A DNA stretch of 8,531 nucleotides, taken from contig JAQSXN010000128.1 in NCBI GenBank assembly GCA_029256665.1, positions 1 to 8,531 of the forward strand. Direction: 5' to 3'. Each line of letters starts with the position of its first letter. Position 1 is the stretch's first letter. The stretch comes from Paenibacillus sp. GTDB lineage: Bacteria > Bacillota > Bacilli > Paenibacillales > Paenibacillaceae. A program made the position numbers and the translations under genes. The notes beneath the pieces were generated by a model. It did not search any database. It worked only from the letters and a program-made list of their open reading frames with translations, and was not told where the DNA came from. Positions 4,892-8,531 of the stretch are shown piece after piece.

Positions 4892-5377
4892 ATGTTAACC
4901 TTCCAGCAAAAAATCGAGATTATCGCGTCCTTTCCTGAACTTCAGCGAAAGGACGTTTCGCTTGGGCGCGTCAACTTCCATTACGAGGAAAGCGTCCACG
5001 ATAAGAAGACGGTCGTTTATCACCTTCATCCGAACGGCAACGGCTACGTATATGCCGCTTTGCTGGGAGACGTGTCCGTCGACGCCAAGGGATTCGCGAA
5101 TATCCGCGATTGCTCCGAAGAGGAGCTGCGCGCGCTCGTAGCCCGCTCCATCGCCTCGCTCTCCGGATATGGCGGCGACGACTTGCAAGACGCCAAGCCT
5201 AGCCGCAAGCCGCTTCCGGTTACGGAGCGCTGGCTGAGTCCCGGCGGCGAAGCCTACACCCTACTCTTTGACGAAGAAATGTGGTATTTGTACGCCGACG
5301 AGCAGATCGACATGGCCTTCGAGACTTACAAGGAGGCATTGGAATATTTGGCAGATGAGGAGTTTCGTCGCGGCTAG
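4892..5377 (+). CDS. Conserved-looking soluble protein of unknown function
   Basis: The 161-residue product has no signal peptide or membrane helix and should be cytoplasmic. Residues 1-90 alternate charged helices and strands, with a distinctive H-L-H-P-N-G-N-G-Y-V-Y segment at 44-54. A basic, Pro-containing linker (101-110) leads to a second, acidic and aromatic part with W114, W131-Y-L-Y and a helix rich in Glu at 137-158. No catalytic motif was recognised. The start has AAGGAGG (4881-4887) 4 nt upstream and no better alternative. Codon use and base composition match the neighbours, so it is a resident gene. It lies between the small membrane protein and the sensor kinase. Its lack of membrane anchors and its acidic tail would suit a regulatory or adaptor protein, but nothing in the sequence proves this. 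Confidence 0.8.
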   Translation: MLTFQQKIEIIASFPELQRKDVSLGRVNFHYEESVHDKKTVVYHLHPNGNGYVYAALLGDVSVDAKGFANIRDCSEEELRALVARSIASLSGYGGDDLQDAKPSRKPLPVTERWLSPGGEAYTLLFDEEMWYLYADEQIDMAFETYKEALEYLADEEFRRG

Positions 5378-5402
5378 AGGATTTTGCCCCATGCATGTCT
5401 AA

Positions 5403-5417
5403 TTGTACAAGGTACAA
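5403..5417. promoter_or_regulatory. Dyad upstream of the sensor-kinase gene
   Basis: TTGTAC (5403-5408) and GTACAA (5412-5417) form a perfect 6-3-6 inverted repeat ending 23 nt before the kinase GTG. It overlaps a weak promoter-like pair, TTGCCC (5384-5389) and TACAAG (5406-5411), with 16-bp spacing. A repressor site or autoregulatory site is possible; the promoter itself is doubtful. Confidence 0.3.
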
Positions 5418-5440
5418 CCTAGAGTGCGGGAGGAACCTCC

Positions 5441-7756
5441 GTGTCCATAAAAGCCAAATTATCGCTCTCCATCTCCGGGATCGTGGCGATTATCTTGATC
5501 TTGAATATCGGCTTCTCTTACTATACGTCCAAGCTGTCGCAGTCGAACGCGCTGGAGACCCAGATGCGCGGCATCGCCGAGCAGCTTGTCGTATCGGTAG
5601 ATAACCACGAGAAGGTAAGGGAGCAGTTCGAGGCGGAGCTGGCCGCGAAGCTTCGTTATGCCGCCATATCCGCGCTATCCAAGCTAGATCCCGATGTCCG
5701 CAACATTACGAATCTGGAGCTGATTCGTCTAAGCCGCGAGCTTGGGTTGCACGATATAACGTTGTGGCAGCGCGTTAACGGAGAGATCGTTTCAGTCCGC
5801 TCGTCCAACGAGGATGAGCTGGACATGAATTCGAGCTCCTGGGACTACTGGAATAAGGCGTTCAATCAGCTGCTCGATCTGAAGCCGGTCACGGTCAAGG
5901 AAGGTCTGGCGCTCGAGAACTTTTACTCCGGTCCAATCAACTTCGCGGTATCCAATCCGGATGAAATCAACAAGTGGGGTTATTACTACGACGGCTCCAC
6001 CAACTATATGATCAACACGATCGTTAACGTTCAGGACAACGGTCTGTTCGACATGATCGACAGCACCAACAAGCTCATCGACCAACTCAAGCTATATCAG
6101 GGCAGCTTGCTCGAAATTACGGGGTTCGATCCCGAATTTTTCGGCAAGAAAAAAATCATCAAGATGAAAAAAGGCATTCCCGTCTATAATTTGGACGTCA
6201 GGGATATCAAGTTCGGCGATTACACGTATAGCAACTCTAACGGCGAGGATGCCGTCCATATTCAGAACGCGCTTAAGAAAAACGAAATGGTCTTCGACAA
6301 GTTCGAATTAAACGGCAAGAAAGTCGTTCGCAGCTTTATTCCGATCACGACCGGAGAGCCTTACGTCATCGGCGTCGCTTTCGACGAAGCTCAGTTGCTC
6401 AAGCCGCTGCAGGACCAGCTTATCGTCCACTCCCTGATCTCTCTTGGTCTCGTCTTGCTCGCCATGGGCGCCAGCTACGTCATCTCGGGATATATGCTGC
6501 GCTCGCTCCACGAGATTATGCGCAAGGTCAACGCCATGGCGGGAGGCAACTTCGGCGATGCGATCTCCATCCGCAATAAGGACGAGATCGGCCTGCTTGC
6601 GGCCCGGGTGAACTCCATGGGCACCAATTTGCTCAAATATACGACGCAGTTGAAGGATGCGGCGACGGAGCTGCAGAGCACCAAACAATACTTGGAGTCG
6701 TTCGTTAACAATACGTCCGACGCGATACACGTAGTCGACCTCGATAACCGGATTATGCAGGTCAACAACGCCTTCGAGAAGATGTACGGCTGGAAGAGCG
6801 AAGAAGTGCTCGGCAGCCCTTCCCCGAGCATACCGGAGGAGAATTTGGACGAACAACGCATGATGGTGGCCAGAGTGCTGCAGGGCGGCTCCGTTTCGGA
6901 CTACGAAACCGTGCACCGCACGAAATCCGGCGAACGAATCGAAGTGAGCCGCACCGTATCCGCCATACGCGACGAATCGGATCAGATCGTGGCCATCGCC
7001 TCCATCTCGCGGAACATCACGTCCCGCAAGCAAGCCGAGGAGATGCTGCGCCGTTCCGAGAAGCTGTCCGTCATCGGCCAGCTTGCCGCGGGCGTCGCCC
7101 ACGAAGTGCGCAACCCGCTGACGACCTTGCGCGGCTTCGTGCAGCTGCACAAGCAGACGGGCTCGCTATCGGCGTCCCACTTGGATCTGATGTTGTCCGA
7201 GCTCGACCATATCAACATGATCGTCAGCGAATTCCTCGTGTTAGCCAAGCCGCAGGCCAATCGGTATTCGCGCGTCGAAGTAACGCCGATCGTCAGCGAT
7301 ATCGTCATGATCATGGATTCGGAAGCCAGAATGAACAAGGTAAGCTTGAATTACGAGGTAAACGGGGAGCTTCCCGACGTGGTAGGCGTAGCCAGCCAAA
7401 TCAAGCAAGTATTGATCAACCTGATCAAGAATGGGATCGAAGCGATGCCGGAAGGCGGCAATTTGGATATTCTCATCGAGGCATCGGACGAGCGTGAAGT
7501 CGTCATTCAAGTGATCGACCACGGGCTCGGCATATCCGAAGAGGATTTGCCTCGTCTCTGCGAGCCGTTCTTCACGAGCAAGATCCAAGGCAACGGCCTT
7601 GGACTAATGGTCTGCCAACAAATCATCGACAATCATAAAGGCCGCATCGCCTTCCGCAGCAAGCTGGGACAAGGGACCTGCGTCGAGATTAGGCTCCCTG
7701 CCGCCGGCAACGGACCAATCGATTCGGGCATGCCGGCAAGCGGCGAAGGAGCATAA
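5441..7756 (+). CDS. PAS-domain sensor histidine kinase (sporulation-kinase-like, likely orphan)
   Basis: The 771-residue protein has a membrane helix at about 10-28, a ~300-residue extracytoplasmic sensor region of probable double-Cache type (29-328), a second helix at 329-351, and a HAMP linker (352-405). These are followed by a PAS/PAC domain (about 416-532), HisKA with phospho-acceptor H554 in V-A-H-E-V-R-N-P-L, and a HATPase domain. The ATP-binding boxes are N660/N664 in I-N-L-I-K-N-G-I-E-A, D693-H-G-L-G (His replaces the usual Asn), E708-P-F-F-T-S-K, and G717-N-G-L-G-L. It should autophosphorylate on H554 in response to an extracellular or PAS-bound signal. No response regulator is adjacent, as with the Bacillus KinA-E kinases that feed Spo0F, so an input to the sporulation phosphorelay is a fair guess. 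The GTG start has GGGAGG (5428-5433) 7 nt upstream. The RBS and the following CCTCC could pair weakly. Confidence 0.93.
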   Translation: MSIKAKLSLSISGIVAIILILNIGFSYYTSKLSQSNALETQMRGIAEQLVVSVDNHEKVREQFEAELAAKLRYAAISALSKLDPDVRNITNLELIRLSRELGLHDITLWQRVNGEIVSVRSSNEDELDMNSSSWDYWNKAFNQLLDLKPVTVKEGLALENFYSGPINFAVSNPDEINKWGYYYDGSTNYMINTIVNVQDNGLFDMIDSTNKLIDQLKLYQGSLLEITGFDPEFFGKKKIIKMKKGIPVYNLDVRDIKFGDYTYSNSNGEDAVHIQNALKKNEMVFDKFELNGKKVVRSFIPITTGEPYVIGVAFDEAQLLKPLQDQLIVHSLISLGLVLLAMGASYVISGYMLRSLHEIMRKVNAMAGGNFGDAISIRNKDEIGLLAARVNSMGTNLLKYTTQLKDAATELQSTKQYLESFVNNTSDAIHVVDLDNRIMQVNNAFEKMYGWKSEEVLGSPSPSIPEENLDEQRMMVARVLQGGSVSDYETVHRTKSGERIEVSRTVSAIRDESDQIVAIASISRNITSRKQAEEMLRRSEKLSVIGQLAAGVAHEVRNPLTTLRGFVQLHKQTGSLSASHLDLMLSELDHINMIVSEFLVLAKPQANRYSRVEVTPIVSDIVMIMDSEARMNKVSLNYEVNGELPDVVGVASQIKQVLINLIKNGIEAMPEGGNLDILIEASDEREVVIQVIDHGLGISEEDLPRLCEPFFTSKIQGNGLGLMVCQQIIDNHKGRIAFRSKLGQGTCVEIRLPAAGNGPIDSGMPASGEGA

Positions 7757-7759
7757 GGG

Positions 7760-8531
7760 ATGAGCAGCAACGAATTAAATCTATCCGCCGCTTCGGCTAG
7801 GGACGCGGCGATCGACGGCAATGTCCACGCTTTCTCGGAGCGTTCTTTGGCCGTGCTTGTCGTCACCGCCGTCGATGCCGAGCGCGATGCCGTGCTGCGG
7901 GGCATTGCCGATGCGGCGATCGCCTCCTGCGTGCGCTTCGACGTCATCGCCGCAGGCGTAGGCCCGGCTTACGCCGCGGCTAGCACGGCAGCCGCGCTGG
8001 CTCGCGGCGAATACGACCTCGTCGTCAGCGCCGGCATTGGCGGCGGCTTTCCGGGCGTCGCCGAGATCGGCTCGCTTGTCGTCGCGGACGAGATCGTCGC
8101 CGCCGACCTCGGAGCGGAGACGGCGGACGGCCAGCTCACGCTGGACGAGCTGGGCTTCGGCACCTCGCGAGCGCCGGTTGACGCCGAATGGAGCGCGAGG
8201 TTCTACGCCGCGCTAGCGTCCGCCGGTCTCGATACCTCGTGCGGCCCGATCCTGACCGTTTCCCTGGCAACGGGGCGCGCCGAGACGATGGAGCTGCGCC
8301 GGAGTCTCGTGCCAGGCGCGGCAGCCGAAGGGATGGAAGGCTACGGCGTTGCCGTCGCCGCCGCCGGGTTCGGCATCGCCTGCGCGGAGCTGCGCGCCAT
8401 CTCCAACGCCGTAGGCCCGCGCGACCGTTCCACTTGGCGGATCGGCGACGCCTTGCGGGCGCTCGAGAACGCTTTTCGGGCAATCGCCATCTCTTGCCAA
8501 GATAGGACCGCTTCTTCTATGAAGCGCCAAA
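7760..8531 (+). CDS. mqnB: Futalosine hydrolase MqnB, truncated by the right edge
   Basis: The frame is open from ATG 7760 to the window end (257 codons, no stop). It encodes a nucleosidase of the MTAN/PNP fold that splits futalosine into hypoxanthine and dehypoxanthine futalosine in the futalosine route to menaquinone. Typical parts are L-V-V-T-A-V-D-A-E-R-D-A-V at 33-45, A-G-V-G-P at 65-69, S-A-G-I-G-G-G-F at 90-97, the ribose-binding E190-G-M-E193, and R-A-I-S-N216-x-V-G-x-R-D at 212-222. N216 stands where related nucleosidases have Asp, as in known MqnB proteins. AAGGAG (7746-7751) inside the end of the kinase gene lies 8 nt before the ATG, and only 3 nt separate the genes, so translation is probably coupled. 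About 28 residues precede the usual MqnB start, an N-terminal extension. mqnD or other mqn genes might follow beyond the edge. Confidence 0.9.
   Translation, partial: MSSNELNLSAASARDAAIDGNVHAFSERSLAVLVVTAVDAERDAVLRGIADAAIASCVRFDVIAAGVGPAYAAASTAAALARGEYDLVVSAGIGGGFPGVAEIGSLVVADEIVAADLGAETADGQLTLDELGFGTSRAPVDAEWSARFYAALASAGLDTSCGPILTVSLATGRAETMELRRSLVPGAAAEGMEGYGVAVAAAGFGIACAELRAISNAVGPRDRSTWRIGDALRALENAFRAIAISCQDRTASSMKRQ

Noticed and set aside
6308..7150. 280-codon minus-strand open frame inside the sensor kinase
   Set aside because: It is antisense to the HAMP, PAS and HisKA region. It arises from GC-rich codon bias and lacks domain likeness.

Overview
The window looks like the chromosome of an endospore-forming Bacillota of the Paenibacillaceae type (Paenibacillus/Cohnella-like). 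This is inferred from strong AGGAGG-type ribosome binding sites, GC-rich coding regions separated by AT-rich spacers, a PAS-type sensor kinase resembling the sporulation-kinase family, and a futalosine-pathway (MqnB) menaquinone gene. No phage, plasmid, transposase, CRISPR, rRNA or tRNA signature was recognised.

Left part (1-1500). A complete minus-strand transcription unit encodes a cytoplasmic YceI-family lipocalin-like protein. It has a sigma-A-like promoter, an 18-bp inverted repeat on the -10 region that resembles a MarR/MhqR-type operator, an AT-rich leader and an intrinsic terminator. Two copies of a ~41-bp dispersed repeat flank this unit. To its right lie a remnant of an SGNH/GDSL hydrolase C-terminus and an array of three 52-bp tandem repeats plus a degenerate fourth. 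Each full repeat carries a dyad that is largely preserved between units by compensating or G-U-compatible changes.

Middle (1500-2107). A minus-strand gene encodes a 77-residue, extremely acidic Glu/Ala protein with no Lys or Arg. It has its own promoter, RBS and terminator. A 21-codon Pro/Phe-rich peptide frame reads divergently and precedes the large copper oxidase gene.

Right part (2108-8531), all on the plus strand. The order is: a 725-residue multicopper oxidase whose catalytic domain follows six predicted membrane helices; a six-helix membrane protein with a LiaI/LiaF-like start; a soluble protein of unknown function; a 771-residue sensor histidine kinase (extracellular sensor, HAMP, PAS, HisKA, HATPase); and mqnB (futalosine hydrolase), which starts 3 nt after the kinase stop and runs off the right edge. 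No response regulator is adjacent, so the kinase may be an orphan feeding a phosphorelay. The close spacing suggests that the last two genes at least are co-transcribed, linking an envelope sensor with menaquinone synthesis. This is an inference from gene order only.

The core genes belong to known families. The parts least explained are the acidic protein, the 52-bp tandem repeats, the dispersed repeat flanking yceI and the small divergent peptide. No complete new system could be demonstrated from sequence alone.
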